From assembly GCF_018918155.1 (NCBI RefSeq), contig NZ_JAHLPY010000001.1, forward strand, positions 62,001 through 126,000: DNA of 64,000 bases, written 5' to 3'. This document shows, one piece after another, positions 37,053-46,221 of the stretch. The position numbers and the translations under genes were made by a program. Position 1 is the first letter of the stretch. Each line of letters begins with the position of its first letter. The stretch comes from Anaerostipes sp. MSJ-23. Lineage in GTDB: Bacteria > Bacillota > Clostridia > Lachnospirales > Lachnospiraceae. The notes under the pieces are model-generated. The model made no database searches, was not told the origin of the DNA, and saw nothing but the letters and a program-made list of their open reading frames with translations.

Positions 37053-37793
37053 TTATTTTCCCATTCGTTGTCTTACAATTTCAAATGCAAGAACCCCAGC
37101 TGCCACAGAAGCATTCAAGGAATCAATATCACCTTTCATCGGAATTGAAGCAATAAAATCACACTTTTCTTTTACAAGACGGCTTACCCCTGAACCTTCG
37201 TTTCCAATTACAAGACCAATAGGTCCCGTCAGGTTCTGACGATACATCACTTCGCCATCCATGTCAGCGCACACAAACCACATACCACGTTCTTTTAATT
37301 CTTCCATCGTCTTTGCCAAATTTGTCACTTTTGCCACTGGTGTATAGTGAATTGCACCTGCAGATGTTTTTGCCACCGTTGGGGTTAATCCTGCCGCACG
37401 ATGTTTTGGTATAATGACTCCATGAGCTCCAGCAAGATTTGCTGTACGGATAATTGCTCCAAGATTATGCGGATCTTCAATCCCATCCAGCAAAATAAAA
37501 AATGGATCTTCTCCCTTTTCTTCCGCTTTCTTAAATAAATCTTCTACTTCTGCATATTCATAAGCAGCTGCAATTGCAACAACTCCCTGATGATGTTCCT
37601 CCGTCAAATGATTTAACCGATCTTTATCTACAAACTTCAGAATTGCATCTGTTTTTTTGGCTTCTCTTACAATCGTACGAATCGGCCCATCCTGGCATCC
37701 ATCCAGAATAAAAATCTTATCCAGCGGTTTCTTTGCACGCAACGCTTCGATGACAGCATTACGCCCTGCAATTATATTTTCTTTATGATTCAT
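37053..37793 (-). CDS. rlmB: 23S rRNA 2-O-methyltransferase RlmB (TrmH family group 3)
   Basis: 246 residues. An N-terminal substrate-binding domain (IIAGRNAVIEAL) is followed by the SPOUT fold with the knot motifs LDGIEDPHNLGAIIRTA, GLVIGNEGSGVS and IPMKGDIDSLNASVAAGVLA. It methylates ribose at a 23S rRNA guanosine. It overlaps mrnC by 11 bp. Confidence 0.95.
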   Translation of the reverse strand: MNHKENIIAGRNAVIEALRAKKPLDKIFILDGCQDGPIRTIVREAKKTDAILKFVDKDRLNHLTEEHHQGVVAIAAAYEYAEVEDLFKKAEEKGEDPFFILLDGIEDPHNLGAIIRTANLAGAHGVIIPKHRAAGLTPTVAKTSAGAIHYTPVAKVTNLAKTMEELKERGMWFVCADMDGEVMYRQNLTGPIGLVIGNEGSGVSRLVKEKCDFIASIPMKGDIDSLNASVAAGVLAFEIVRQRMGK

Positions 37794-38226
37794 TTTCTTT
37801 TTCTTCTCCTAATTCAAGACCGATGCCAATTAATTCGATGACACGATCCATATTTCCTTTCAAAAACAAATATCCCATCAGCGCCTCAACCCCGGTTGCT
37901 TTCCGATAATCCAACACCGATGCATGTTTTGCTACACTTCCAGATTTTGAATTTCTTCCACGCTTATAAACTGCCATTTCTTCATCATTCAAATATGGTT
38001 CAATATTTTCAAATACAGCTGTCTGTGCAGAAGCTTTTACCATACTGCTTGATTTTTTATGATATTTATTAACACTCATATTTCCGGCAGACATTACAAT
38101 GGTGCGAACAACAATCTCATAGATTGCATCCCCAATATAAGCCAATGCAAGTGGGGAATAACTCTTAGGATCAAGTCCACTAAGATGAAGCTCTTCTTTG
38201 ATTTTTGTTATTAAGCTCTGCTCCAT
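37783..38226 (-). CDS. mrnC: Mini-ribonuclease III
   Basis: 147 residues consisting of an RNase III catalytic domain with no double-stranded RNA binding domain. [18 protein letters not shown] holds the first metal ligands and [11 protein letters not shown] the others. It matures 23S rRNA in Firmicutes. It overlaps the end of cysS by 16 bp and the start of rlmB by 11 bp. Confidence 0.95.
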   Translation of the reverse strand: MEQSLITKIKEELHLSGLDPKSYSPLALAYIGDAIYEIVVRTIVMSAGNMSVNKYHKKSSSMVKASAQTAVFENIEPYLNDEEMAVYKRGRNSKSGSVAKHASVLDYRKATGVEALMGYLFLKGNMDRVIELIGIGLELGEEKENES

Positions 38227-39614
38227 TTTACACCTTCTCTTGTATCTTTCAAGATAATTCCCTGTTCCAACAGCTGATCGCGAATTTCATCTGCTCTAGC
38301 AAAATTTTTATCTTTTCTTGCCTGCTGACGTTCTTCAATCAGTTTTTCAATCTCAGCATCCAGGATTTCTTCTTTTCTCTCTGTAATAATACCAAGAACC
38401 CCACACAATGTTTCTAGTACATTTAATACTTTCTTGGCATAGGCAGCCGTGCCATCTTTCACTGTAGAATTTGATTCCCTTACAATCTCAAAAATAGCAG
38501 AGACCGCGTCTGCTGTATTAAAATCATCTTCCATTGCTGCTTCAAATTTCTTCACAAGCTTTTCAACTTCAGCAAAATGTTTCTGATCTTCCTGTGTCAT
38601 TTCTCCTTCTGGACGACTTTGTGCCATTTCACGGCATAAATCAACTGCATTCAAAATTCTTTCTAAACCTGTCTGTGCACTTTCTACGAGTTTATCACTG
38701 AAATTCAACGGTGTACGATAATGTGCACTTAACATAAAGAAACGAATTACTTGAAGAGGATATTTTTCTCCAATTTCTCTTACCGTAAAGAAATTTCCAG
38801 CAGATTTTGACATCTTCTTATTATCAATATTTAAAAATCCATTATGCATCCAGTAGTTTGCAAATTTTTCATCATTACATGCTTCACTTTGTGCGATTTC
38901 ATTTTCATGATGCGGAAAGATCAAATCTTCTCCCCCAGCATGAATATCGATCGTATCTCCAATATATTTTTTAGACATTTCCGAGCATTCAATATGCCAT
39001 CCCGGACGTCCCTCTCCCCATGGAGAATCCCATGCAATTTCTCCTTCTTTTTTTGGTTTCCATAATACAAAATCTAAAGGATCTTTCTTTCCTTCCTCTC
39101 CAGTTACCTTAATCTGACGATGTCCTGCTTCCAGATCATCAATATTTTTCTTTGAAAGCTTTCCATAATCTTTGAAAGATCTTGTTTTAAAATAAACAGT
39201 TCCGTTCACTTCATATGCATGCCCTTTTTCGATCAATTTCTGAATCATTTCAATCATACCGCCAATTTCTTCCGTTGCACGCGGTTGATGTGTTGCCGGT
39301 TTGATATTCAAATCAGCCATATCCTTTTTACATTCTTTAATATATCGCTCTGCAATCTCAGTTGCCGTTACACCTTCTTCATTGGCTTTCTTAATAATTT
39401 TATCATCTACATCTGTAAAATTGGATACATAATTAACATCATATCCTTTATACTCAAAATATCGACGAACCGTATCAAAAATAATCATTGGTCTTGCATT
39501 TCCAATATGAATAAAATTATAAACGGTCGGTCCACAAACATACATTCCAACTTTTCCTGGTTTTACCGGAACAAATTCTTCTTTTTTTCTTGTTAATGTA
39601 TTATAAATTTTCAT
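38211..39614 (-). CDS. cysS: Cysteinyl-tRNA synthetase
   Basis: 467 residues. The HIGH motif is in [10 protein letters not shown] and KMSKS in [11 protein letters not shown]. Zinc ligands include the Cys of CGPTVYN and the [20 protein letters not shown] segment. I set the start at 39614, with GAGGAAG upstream and the classic [14 protein letters not shown] start. A longer frame overlaps cysE. It is translated right after cysE under a T-box leader. Confidence 0.96.
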   Translation of the reverse strand: MKIYNTLTRKKEEFVPVKPGKVGMYVCGPTVYNFIHIGNARPMIIFDTVRRYFEYKGYDVNYVSNFTDVDDKIIKKANEEGVTATEIAERYIKECKKDMADLNIKPATHQPRATEEIGGMIEMIQKLIEKGHAYEVNGTVYFKTRSFKDYGKLSKKNIDDLEAGHRQIKVTGEEGKKDPLDFVLWKPKKEGEIAWDSPWGEGRPGWHIECSEMSKKYIGDTIDIHAGGEDLIFPHHENEIAQSEACNDEKFANYWMHNGFLNIDNKKMSKSAGNFFTVREIGEKYPLQVIRFFMLSAHYRTPLNFSDKLVESAQTGLERILNAVDLCREMAQSRPEGEMTQEDQKHFAEVEKLVKKFEAAMEDDFNTADAVSAIFEIVRESNSTVKDGTAAYAKKVLNVLETLCGVLGIITERKEEILDAEIEKLIEERQQARKDKNFARADEIRDQLLEQGIILKDTREGVKWSRA

Positions 39615-39618
39615 GTTT

Positions 39619-40311
39619 TTATCTTCCTCTTCTTTCATTCCTCTGACAATGTTCAATAAAAGTTTGCAGTGCCTGACGAAGCTCTGCATTTTCTCTTGCA
39701 AGTTTTTCGATATCCATATCGATTGGGTTTGGAAGATCAATCTGATCAAGATCAAAACTCTGAATACGATTGACACGCTCTCCATCACGTTTAATCACTT
39801 TTCCAGGTACTCCAACAACTGTTGAATTTGGCGGAACATCAGAAACAACAACACTTCCTGCACCAATTTTCGAATTTTCTCCTACCGTAATTGATCCAAG
39901 AACTTTTGCTCCAGAACTAATCATGACATTATCTTTGATTGTTGGATGACGTTTTCCTGTTTCATGTCCTGTTCCTCCAAGTGTTACGCCCTGATATAAT
40001 GTTACATTATTTCCAATAATGGCAGTCTCTCCAATAACAACACCATGCCCGTGGTCAATAAAGAAACCTTCTCCAATTTGTGCACCTGGATGTATCTCAA
40101 TTCCTGTTTTTCTCGCCATTTTCTGTGAGATTTTTCTTGCATTATAAAAATCTCCCTTTTGGTATAATTCATGCGCAATACGATATCCATAAAGTGCTTT
40201 TACATATGGATAAAGAAAAACTTCTCGTTCTTCTTTTAATGCTGGGTCCCTCCTTTTAATCGTATCATACTGGCTTTTCGCAAATTTTCGAAAACCCAAA
40301 TCAAATATCAT
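39619..40311 (-). CDS. cysE: Serine O-acetyltransferase
   Basis: About 230 residues. An N-terminal helical domain is followed by left-handed beta-helix hexapeptide repeats with the active-site His in [12 protein letters not shown] and [17 protein letters not shown]. The CoA contacts are in the following coil. It makes O-acetylserine for cysteine synthesis. I favour the ATG at 40311 (AAGGA nine bases before). Upstream ATGs at 40320 and 40329 are possible. The cysE-cysS pair under one T-box links cysteine making with tRNA charging. Confidence 0.93.
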   Translation of the reverse strand: MIFDLGFRKFAKSQYDTIKRRDPALKEEREVFLYPYVKALYGYRIAHELYQKGDFYNARKISQKMARKTGIEIHPGAQIGEGFFIDHGHGVVIGETAIIGNNVTLYQGVTLGGTGHETGKRHPTIKDNVMISSGAKVLGSITVGENSKIGAGSVVVSDVPPNSTVVGVPGKVIKRDGERVNRIQSFDLDQIDLPNPIDMDIEKLARENAELRQALQTFIEHCQRNERRGR

Positions 40312-40485
40312 TTTACTCATTCCTTCCATATTATATAGTTTTCATCAATGTTTGTCATTCCCATAAGGAATTCCTATGACAGAACAAAACAGATAGTTTT
40401 CTATAATAAAACAAGAAAGCATCATGTTTTACAGGATTCTCCGCCTACGGCGGGTCGCTTCAACAACAAATTTCCTATGAAATAA

Positions 40486-40722
40486 AAAACTCCGTCTCCA
40501 AAAAAGAGACGAAGTTATCCGCGGTTCCACTCTTTATAAAAAATACTAATGTACTTTCCACTCATCTTCCGTTAACGCCGGCAACGTACAAAACTACTGA
40601 CCTTCATCCTGTCTGCTCCCAGATGCATTTCCCAACATTTTCCCTTAAAATCACTTTCAGCCGATGATGATTTCTCTCTGATAGTTCTTATGATGGTACT
40701 TTTCTGTTCTCTGCATTTAACT
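40486..40722 (-). promoter_or_regulatory. T-box leader (probably cysteine) of cysE-cysS
   Basis: On the minus strand the T-box sequence AGAGTGGAACCGCGG lies at 40517-40531, directly before a terminator stem (GACGGAG pairing within TCGTCTC..GGAGACG) with a T-run at 40486-40516. Upstream lies a long structured leader with a TGC triplet within GGGAAATGCATC, a possible Cys specifier codon. Uncharged tRNA would stabilise the antiterminator and switch on cysE-cysS. The identity of the codon is inferred from the downstream genes. Confidence 0.9.
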
Positions 40723-40728
40723 ATCAAT

Positions 40729-40757
40729 AGTTTATGCTTTTTCTATAAAAATGTCAA
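40729..40757 (-). promoter_or_regulatory. Promoter of the cys T-box transcript
   Basis: TTGACA, 17-bp spacer, TAAACT on the minus strand, a few bases before the T-box leader. Confidence 0.75.
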
Positions 40758-40777
40758 CAAAAGATTTGTTTTTTATC

Positions 40778-41332
40778 TTATGCAGCTATTGCCATCTGTC
40801 GAACAGCTTTTCTTACAGGACTCCCAATAAGAATGGCAATCACAATTTTTACAGCATCTCCTGGAAGATAAGGAATCACTCCTGCAAGTAATCCCTGAGC
40901 AACTGTTAAATGTGCCTGCCAGCAAAGCCATGCTGTCCCGAATGCATAAGTAACTGCAGTTCCAAATACCATTCCAATTACACACCATAATGGATTTGCA
41001 TGAAAGTGGTCAATAAACCATCCACTGATCAATGCAAGAAAGATAAATCCAACTAAATATCCCCCTGTTGGTCCTGCAAGTTTTCCAACTCCCCCTGTAA
41101 AAGCAGAAAAGATAGGAAGCCCTGCTGCTCCTAATAGTAAATATACAATATAACTAATCGTTCCTTTTTTCATTCCAATGACCATCACGGTAAAATAAAT
41201 TGCAAGATTCGTAAAAGAAATCGGCACCGGCGTAAACGGCAATGTAATTGATAGCGGTCCTAAAATACAAGTTAATGCCGCCATTAATCCAATCATTGTA
41301 ATATCCTTCGTCTGAAATCTTTGTTTTTCCAT
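40778..41332 (-). CDS. bioY: Biotin transporter substrate-binding membrane protein BioY
   Basis: 184 residues with about six membrane segments. Family motifs are TLPFTPVPISFTNLAIYFTV, the AGPTGGYLVGF loop and YLPGDAVKIVIAILIG. It is the S-component of an ECF vitamin importer and binds biotin with high affinity. No EcfAT genes are in the window, so a shared energising module is likely. The promoter is overlaid by a BirA-type operator, which supports the biotin assignment. Confidence 0.95.
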   Translation of the reverse strand: MEKQRFQTKDITMIGLMAALTCILGPLSITLPFTPVPISFTNLAIYFTVMVIGMKKGTISYIVYLLLGAAGLPIFSAFTGGVGKLAGPTGGYLVGFIFLALISGWFIDHFHANPLWCVIGMVFGTAVTYAFGTAWLCWQAHLTVAQGLLAGVIPYLPGDAVKIVIAILIGSPVRKAVRQMAIAA

Positions 41333-41395
41333 TTTTTCTTTCTCCCATTTTTCTCATTTTTGATTCACAAAGGCCTTATTTGTTTATCTTTGCTT

Positions 41396-41448
41396 AGTAT
41401 ACTCCCTAGCCTCTTTATTGTCAACTATTTTTATTTTAAAGTTGACAA
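41396..41448 (-). promoter_or_regulatory. Promoter overlapped by BirA-type biotin operator
   Basis: TTGTCAAC at 41418-41425 and GTTGACAA at 41441-41448 are perfect inverted arms separated by 15 bp, the spacing of Firmicute BirA sites. The left arm contains the -35 TTGACA (41419-41424) of a promoter with TATACT at 41396-41401 and a 17-bp spacer. Repressor bound here would block bioY. Confidence 0.9.
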
Positions 41449-41498
41449 TAAAGTTAACAAAAAAGAAGCATCTTCTCTGATACTCCTTTTTTACTTTT

Positions 41499-41678
41499 TT
41501 ATTTTTCATCTTCTTCCTCAAGAATTCCTAATTCTTTAATTCGATCCTCTATCTTTTTCAAAGAATCTTCATAGGTTGTGGTTTTGTTTTCTTCTTTTGC
41601 TTCTCCCATACGGTCCAGCAATTCATCAATACCTTTACTATATGGATTGTTATCTTTTTTTCTTGTCAATAATCCCAT
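41499..41678 (-). CDS. Small acidic/charged protein, unknown function
   Basis: A 59-residue reading frame, MGLLTRKKDNNPYSKG then IDELLDRMGEAKEENK and a C-terminal EDRIKELGILEEEDEK. AGGAGG lies just upstream of the ATG, and the frame overlaps the end of the acetyltransferase gene by 13 bp, so it looks translated by coupling. It is predicted to be a helical, highly charged cytosolic peptide. I do not recognise a family. Confidence 0.65.
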   Translation of the reverse strand: MGLLTRKKDNNPYSKGIDELLDRMGEAKEENKTTTYEDSLKKIEDRIKELGILEEEDEK

Positions 41679-42238
41679 GTTCTTCCTCCTGTTTTACTAA
41701 TTACCCTGCATGGATTTCCTGCTGCTACAGCGCCATCCGGAATATCATTCATAACCACACTTCCCGCCCCGATTGTCACATCATTTCCAATGGTTACACC
41801 AGGGAGAATCACACTATTACCTCCAATCCATACATTATCTCCAATCATCACCGGAAGTGCCCACTCAAACCCAAGATTTCTTCTCCGAATATCCATCGGA
41901 GGCTGTACTGTATAAATTCCTACATTTGGTGCGATTTGTACATTATTCCCAATGGTTACTTTCCCGGCATCCACAATGGTCAAATTAATATCGGCAGAAA
42001 AATTATCTCCGACCATGATCTGATATCCATAGCTGCAATAAAAAGGCGCTTCCACCTGTATTTTATCACCGGTCTTTCCAAGCAGCTTTCGAATCAAATC
42101 CTGACGGTAATCACTCATTTCCGGATTGGTCTGATTATATTCTTTTGTGACACCTTTGGCATGATTTCGTTCAGCATTTAATACCGGATCATCTGCCCGA
42201 TATAAAATGCCCATCAACATCTTTTGTTTTTCTGTCAT
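41666..42238 (-). CDS. Sugar O-acetyltransferase (maltose/galactoside acetyltransferase type)
   Basis: About 190 residues. The N-terminal Mac domain (MTEKQKMLMGILYRADDPVL) is followed by hexapeptide repeats of a left-handed beta helix, with the catalytic His region replaced by GIYTVQPPMDIRRRNLGFEWA. Such enzymes acetylate sugars from acetyl-CoA, possibly for detoxification. The family usually has His in YTxxHP. Here it reads YTVQPP, so activity may differ. The start at 42238 has GGAGG eight bases upstream. Confidence 0.88.
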   Translation of the reverse strand: MTEKQKMLMGILYRADDPVLNAERNHAKGVTKEYNQTNPEMSDYRQDLIRKLLGKTGDKIQVEAPFYCSYGYQIMVGDNFSADINLTIVDAGKVTIGNNVQIAPNVGIYTVQPPMDIRRRNLGFEWALPVMIGDNVWIGGNSVILPGVTIGNDVTIGAGSVVMNDIPDGAVAAGNPCRVISKTGGRTWDY

Positions 42239-42368
42239 ATCAAGATCCTCCACTTCTTTTTTATTGTATCATAAACATTTCTTATAAGAAAGAAGTTTGA
42301 CTTTCTTACCAAAAGATTGTAGGATGATTATAGAAAATTTTCATAAATAATATAGGGAGGAAATAAAA

Positions 42369-42623
42369 GTGAAGAAAACATATACCATCTTACTAGATTC
42401 CATTAATCAGGTAAAAGACTTTGCCAATATGATCAATCGTTTTCATTGTGATGTTGACTTGTCTTCTGGACGTTACGTCATCGATGCAAAGTCCATCATG
42501 GGAATCTTCAGTCTTGATTTACAAAGCCCACTAACCCTAACAATCTATGGTGACAACGAAACTGACGAAGCCGAAATGGCAGATATCGAAAAAGCCTTAC
42601 AGCCATTTCTTGTAAAAAAATAA
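42369..42623 (+). CDS. HPr-like protein lacking the phospho-histidine
   Basis: 84 residues with the HPr fold pattern, including DAKSIMGIFSLDL (the Ser-46 region of HPr) near residue 38-50. The N-terminal helix site, where true HPr has GLHARPA, reads SINQVKDFANMIN, with no His. It therefore cannot carry phosphate in the PTS way. The start codon is GTG, with GGGAGG upstream. Its role is unknown. Similar His-less HPr proteins are common in Clostridia. It is followed by its own terminator. Confidence 0.85.
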   Translation: MKKTYTILLDSINQVKDFANMINRFHCDVDLSSGRYVIDAKSIMGIFSLDLQSPLTLTIYGDNETDEAEMADIEKALQPFLVKK

Positions 42624-42633
42624 TAGAATGGCA

Positions 42634-42666
42634 AAGCCGCAGGTTTAATTTCCTGCGGCTTTTTTC
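42634..42666 (+). terminator. Terminator after HPr-like gene
   Basis: AAGCCGCAGG pairs with CCTGCGGCTT and is followed by TTTT. The convergent ATPase gene ends inside its loop. Confidence 0.9.
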
Positions 42667-45275
42667 ATGATCGCTTTTAGACATTGAATGATTGGAAGAT
42701 TTAAAAATGCAAGTCCATATACAATCATCAACTGACAAAACGTAAGTGTCTGTACTTTAAACATTGTATGGAGATTAGGAATCATAACAACACCTGTAAT
42801 AAGAACTAATCCAAGAATAAAAGCTCCCGCCAAATAAATATTATTAAAAAATCTCTTTGTAAAAATAACCGGCGCATTTGATTTACTATTATAACCATGC
42901 ACCAGTCGTGAAGTACATAATGTTGCAAACGCCATTGTCTGAGCCAGAATTGTATTTCCTGTCTTAAGTCCTATCGTATATGCTATCATAGTCATAGCTG
43001 CAATCACAAATCCTTCAAGACCAATTCGTATCAGAAAATCTTTTGTAAGAATCGACTCATTCATTGGACGAGGTTTTCTTTCCATCACTGCTTTTGTATG
43101 AGGTTCTAGTCCAAGTGCAATTGCAGGAAGACTGTCTGTTAAAAGATTAATAAATAACAAGTGAACCGGTGCAAACGGAACTGGCAGTGCCATAATCGAT
43201 GCATATAAAACAGCAAGAATTCCACCAAAGTTTCCAGATAGCAAAAACTGGATCGCATGCTTAATATTTTCATAAACATTTCGTCCATTTTCTACTGCCT
43301 TAATAATTGTCGCGAAATTATCATCTGTAAGAACCATTGACGATGCATCTTTTGCAACTTCTGTTCCTGTAATTCCCATTGCGACTCCAATATCCGCCTG
43401 TTTTAAAGCAGGTGCATCATTAACACCATCTCCAGTCATAGCAACAATATTTCCTTTTTCCTGCCATGCACGCACAATTCGAATTTTATGCTCCGGAGAT
43501 ACTCTGGCATAAACAGAAATTCCTTCGACAAAATCTTTCAATTCCTCATCAGATAATCCATCAATTTCCATTCCTTCACAGGCTTCTTCTGGTTTTTTTA
43601 AAATTCCTATTCTTTTTGCAATGGCAGCAGCTGTCACTTTATGATCTCCTGTAATCATAATCGGCTTCATTCCAGCTTTGATACACTCTTCCACTGCCAT
43701 TTTTGATTCTTTCCTTGGAGGATCCATCATAGAAATAAGACCAAGGAAAACATAATTTTTCTCGTCATCTACATTGATTTCCTTTACTCCATCCATCTTT
43801 TTATATGCAAAAGCCAAAACACGAAGTCCATTTGCAGAAAATTCCTGATTCTGTCTTTCAATATCTTTTCTATCCTGATTTGTCATTGTACGGATCTTTC
43901 CATTTTCTTGAATCATATCCGTTCGGTCAAGCAAAACGTCAACTGCTCCCTTTGTTAGCATCGTCCTTCCACTTTCCAAATCATGAAGAGTAGACATAAG
44001 CTTACGATCACTATCAAATGGAACTTCTGAAATTCTTGGAAAATGCTCCCGAATTTCTTCCGCATCCATCGACATCCGATTGCCAGCATGAATTAAGGCC
44101 GTTTCTGTAGGATCCCCAAACTCCTGTCCCTCCACAACCTTCGCATCAGAACATAAAATTCCAGCAATCATCAACTGTTTTTGTGCTTCATTTTCTTTCG
44201 TCAAAACATCTGCATCGTAACATTTCTTTTCTACATAGCACTGTTCTACCGTCATCTTATTTTGGGTCAATGTCCCTGTCTTATCCGAACAAATCACAGA
44301 CACACTTCCAAGTCCTTCTACAGCCTGAAGCTTTCGAATGATTGCACCTTCTTTTGCCATTTTTCTTGTTCCAAATGAAAGAACAATGGTAACAATAGAA
44401 CTTAAAGCTTCTGGTATCGCCGCAACTGCCAATGCAACAGCAAACATAAAAGCATCCCCAGCTGGTTTTCCCTGCCATACATTAATCGCAAATAATGCTG
44501 CACAAAATACCATAATAATGATAGATAATTTCTGTCCAAATTGGTCCAAATTGATCTGTAATGGTGTCCGTTTTTCTGATGTTGTCTTCAACATCGCAGC
44601 AATCTTTCCAACTTCCGTCTCCATTCCAACAGATGTTACAAGAAAAGATCCTCTTCCATACGTCACAAAACTTCCGGAAAAGACCATATTTTTCTGATCA
44701 CCAAGAGGTACTGTCTCATCCAGTAAGATATCTTCTTTCTCTACCGCAAGACTTTCTCCAGTAAGAGCACTTTCATCTACCTTCATACTGGCACATTCAA
44801 GAATTCTTCCATCTGCCGGTATTTGATCTCCCGCCTCAAGAATTACTTCATCGCCAACCGTTACTTCTCTTGATGCAACCTCCATGATCTGTCCGTTTCT
44901 CATAACTTTCGCCATTGGTGAAGACAATTTTTTAAGCCCTTCCAACGACTGTTCTGCCTTCACCGTCTGAACCGTTCCTAAAATTGCATTAATTGTAATG
45001 ACAATGACAATGACAAGCGTACTTTCCACATCTCCTAGAAAACCAGAAATAATTGCGGCAAGAATTAAGATGATAACAAGAAAATCTTTATACTGTTCCA
45101 AAAAAATCTGAACTGTACTTTTTTTCGTTCCCTCTACTAGCTCATTCATGCCGTATTTTTTCTGATGTTCTTTTACCTGTTCATCCGACAATGGATGAAT
45201 AGAGCCGTTTAGAAGTTTTCTAATCTCTTCTTTCGACTGTTGATAAAATTCTTTCATACAACTTCTCCTTTTCAA
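42645..45275 (-). CDS. P-type cation ATPase (Ca2+/Mn2+ efflux, P2A)
   Basis: 876 residues. An N-terminal cation ATPase segment (LSDEQVKEHQKKYGMNEL) and an actuator domain with ALTGES precede the phosphorylation motif ICSDKTGTLTQNKMT near residue 320. The nucleotide domain follows, then MTGDGVNDAPALKQADIGVAMG. The M4 motif reads AVAAIPEAL, typical of Ca2+/Mn2+ pumps. The leader holds a yybP-ykoY element, which senses Mn2+, so manganese export is the best guess for its physiological role. Confidence 0.92.
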   Translation of the reverse strand: MKRRSCMKEFYQQSKEEIRKLLNGSIHPLSDEQVKEHQKKYGMNELVEGTKKSTVQIFLEQYKDFLVIILILAAIISGFLGDVESTLVIVIVITINAILGTVQTVKAEQSLEGLKKLSSPMAKVMRNGQIMEVASREVTVGDEVILEAGDQIPADGRILECASMKVDESALTGESLAVEKEDILLDETVPLGDQKNMVFSGSFVTYGRGSFLVTSVGMETEVGKIAAMLKTTSEKRTPLQINLDQFGQKLSIIIMVFCAALFAINVWQGKPAGDAFMFAVALAVAAIPEALSSIVTIVLSFGTRKMAKEGAIIRKLQAVEGLGSVSVICSDKTGTLTQNKMTVEQCYVEKKCYDADVLTKENEAQKQLMIAGILCSDAKVVEGQEFGDPTETALIHAGNRMSMDAEEIREHFPRISEVPFDSDRKLMSTLHDLESGRTMLTKGAVDVLLDRTDMIQENGKIRTMTNQDRKDIERQNQEFSANGLRVLAFAYKKMDGVKEINVDDEKNYVFLGLISMMDPPRKESKMAVEECIKAGMKPIMITGDHKVTAAAIAKRIGILKKPEEACEGMEIDGLSDEELKDFVEGISVYARVSPEHKIRIVRAWQEKGNIVAMTGDGVNDAPALKQADIGVAMGITGTEVAKDASSMVLTDDNFATIIKAVENGRNVYENIKHAIQFLLSGNFGGILAVLYASIMALPVPFAPVHLLFINLLTDSLPAIALGLEPHTKAVMERKPRPMNESILTKDFLIRIGLEGFVIAAMTMIAYTIGLKTGNTILAQTMAFATLCTSRLVHGYNSKSNAPVIFTKRFFNNIYLAGAFILGLVLITGVVMIPNLHTMFKVQTLTFCQLMIVYGLAFLNLPIIQCLKAIMKKAAGN

Positions 45276-45405
45276 ATCTAAAATTCTTTTTGAATCTTCA
45301 CACAGGATTTCAACCTACAACAGATTACAATCATTCTAAATTTTTATCTTTCCGTATCATTTCATTTTAAAATTTTTACGCCGGACAAACAAAGTCCCTA
45401 TGGTA

Positions 45406-45531
45406 TAAAAAAAGAGACCCTTATTGCATACCAAAAGCTGCAATAAAAGTCTCGCTGTTTCATTACGATACGGGCAGATTATCTGCCGAGATTGACGACA
45501 TCGCAAACGCCTTGCGCCAGCTACTCCCTTT
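45406..45531 (-). ncRNA. yybP-ykoY (manganese) riboswitch with terminator
   Basis: On the minus strand the leader begins AAAGGGAGTAGCTGGC, the hallmark start of yybP-ykoY, and later has AGCGAGACTTTTATTGC, matching the GAGAC-CUUU 3-prime core. The stem GAGACTTTTATTGC with GCAATAAGGGTCTC and a run of seven T follows, forming a terminator that shares the aptamer 3-prime strand. High Mn2+ would keep the aptamer folded and let transcription reach the P-type ATPase. The call is by eye. A covariance search would settle it. Confidence 0.85.
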
Positions 45532-45587
45532 TATTTATAAACATCATAACGGAAGTGAAAACTTTTGTCAATTCTTTTTTGTAAAAG

Positions 45588-45623
45588 AAAAAAAGAAGTC
45601 TAAAACTCAATGTTCAGACTTCT
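45588..45623 (-). terminator. Terminator of tRNA operon
   Basis: AGAAGTCT pairs with AGACTTCT, then a T-run on the minus strand, 14 bp past tRNA-Lys. Confidence 0.85.
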
Positions 45624-45636
45624 TTCTGTTTGTAAA

Positions 45637-45709
45637 TGAGCGTGCGGGGATTCGAACCCCGGACAACTTGATTAAAAGTCAAGTGCTCTACCACCTGAGC
45701 TACACACCC
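45637..45709 (-). tRNA. tRNA-Lys (TTT)
   Basis: Complete cloverleaf. The anticodon loop CTTTTAA within ACTTGA/TCAAGT gives TTT, and the T-arm is GGGGTTCGAATCCCC. It is the last gene of a six-tRNA operon. Confidence 0.93.
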
Positions 45710-45720
45710 ATAATATAAAA

Positions 45721-45792
45721 CTGGGCTAGCTGGATTCGAACCAGCGCATGCAGCAGTCAAAGTGCTGTGCCTTACCACTTGGCGATAGCCCA
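45721..45792 (-). tRNA. tRNA-Gln (TTG)
   Basis: 72-nt cloverleaf with acceptor TGGGCTA/TAGCCCA, typical of tRNA-Gln with its U1-A72 pair. The anticodon loop CTTTGAC gives TTG. Confidence 0.92.
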
Positions 45793-45808
45793 ATATTTCA
45801 AAAAACTA

Positions 45809-45884
<76 letters not shown>

Positions 45885-45908
45885 ATATATATCTTCACAA
45901 AAGAAAAG

Positions 45909-45982
<74 letters not shown>

Positions 45983-45987
45983 AAAAA

Positions 45988-46058
45988 AGCGGGTGATGGG
46001 AATCGAACCCACGTGATCAGCTTGGAAGGCTGGAGTTCTACCATTGAACTACACCCGC
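45988..46058 (-). tRNA. tRNA-Gly (TCC)
   Basis: 71-nt cloverleaf. Acceptor GCGGGTG/CACCCGC, anticodon loop CTTCCAA giving TCC. Confidence 0.93.
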
Positions 46059-46062
46059 TTAG

Positions 46063-46137
46063 TCGGGGTGACAGGATTCGAACCTGCGACCTCTTGATCC
46101 CAAATCAAGCGCTCTAGCCAAGCTGAGCCACACCCCG
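46063..46137 (-). tRNA. tRNA-Pro (TGG)
   Basis: Acceptor CGGGGTG/CACCCCG, anticodon stem CTTGA/TCAAG around the loop with TGG, T-arm GCAGGTTCGAATCCTGT. First gene of the tRNA operon. Confidence 0.93.
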
Positions 46138-46192
46138 ATTCTATTGTGTTAGTTGTGAGTGTTTTTTGTTTGTGTCGCTCACAACAAAACCT

Positions 46193-46221
46193 ATCTTACT
46201 CTATTATTACTCGTTTGTCAA
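46193..46221 (-). promoter_or_regulatory. Promoter of the six-tRNA operon
   Basis: Perfect TTGACA, 17-bp spacer, TAAGAT on the minus strand, 56 bp upstream of tRNA-Pro. Confidence 0.82.
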
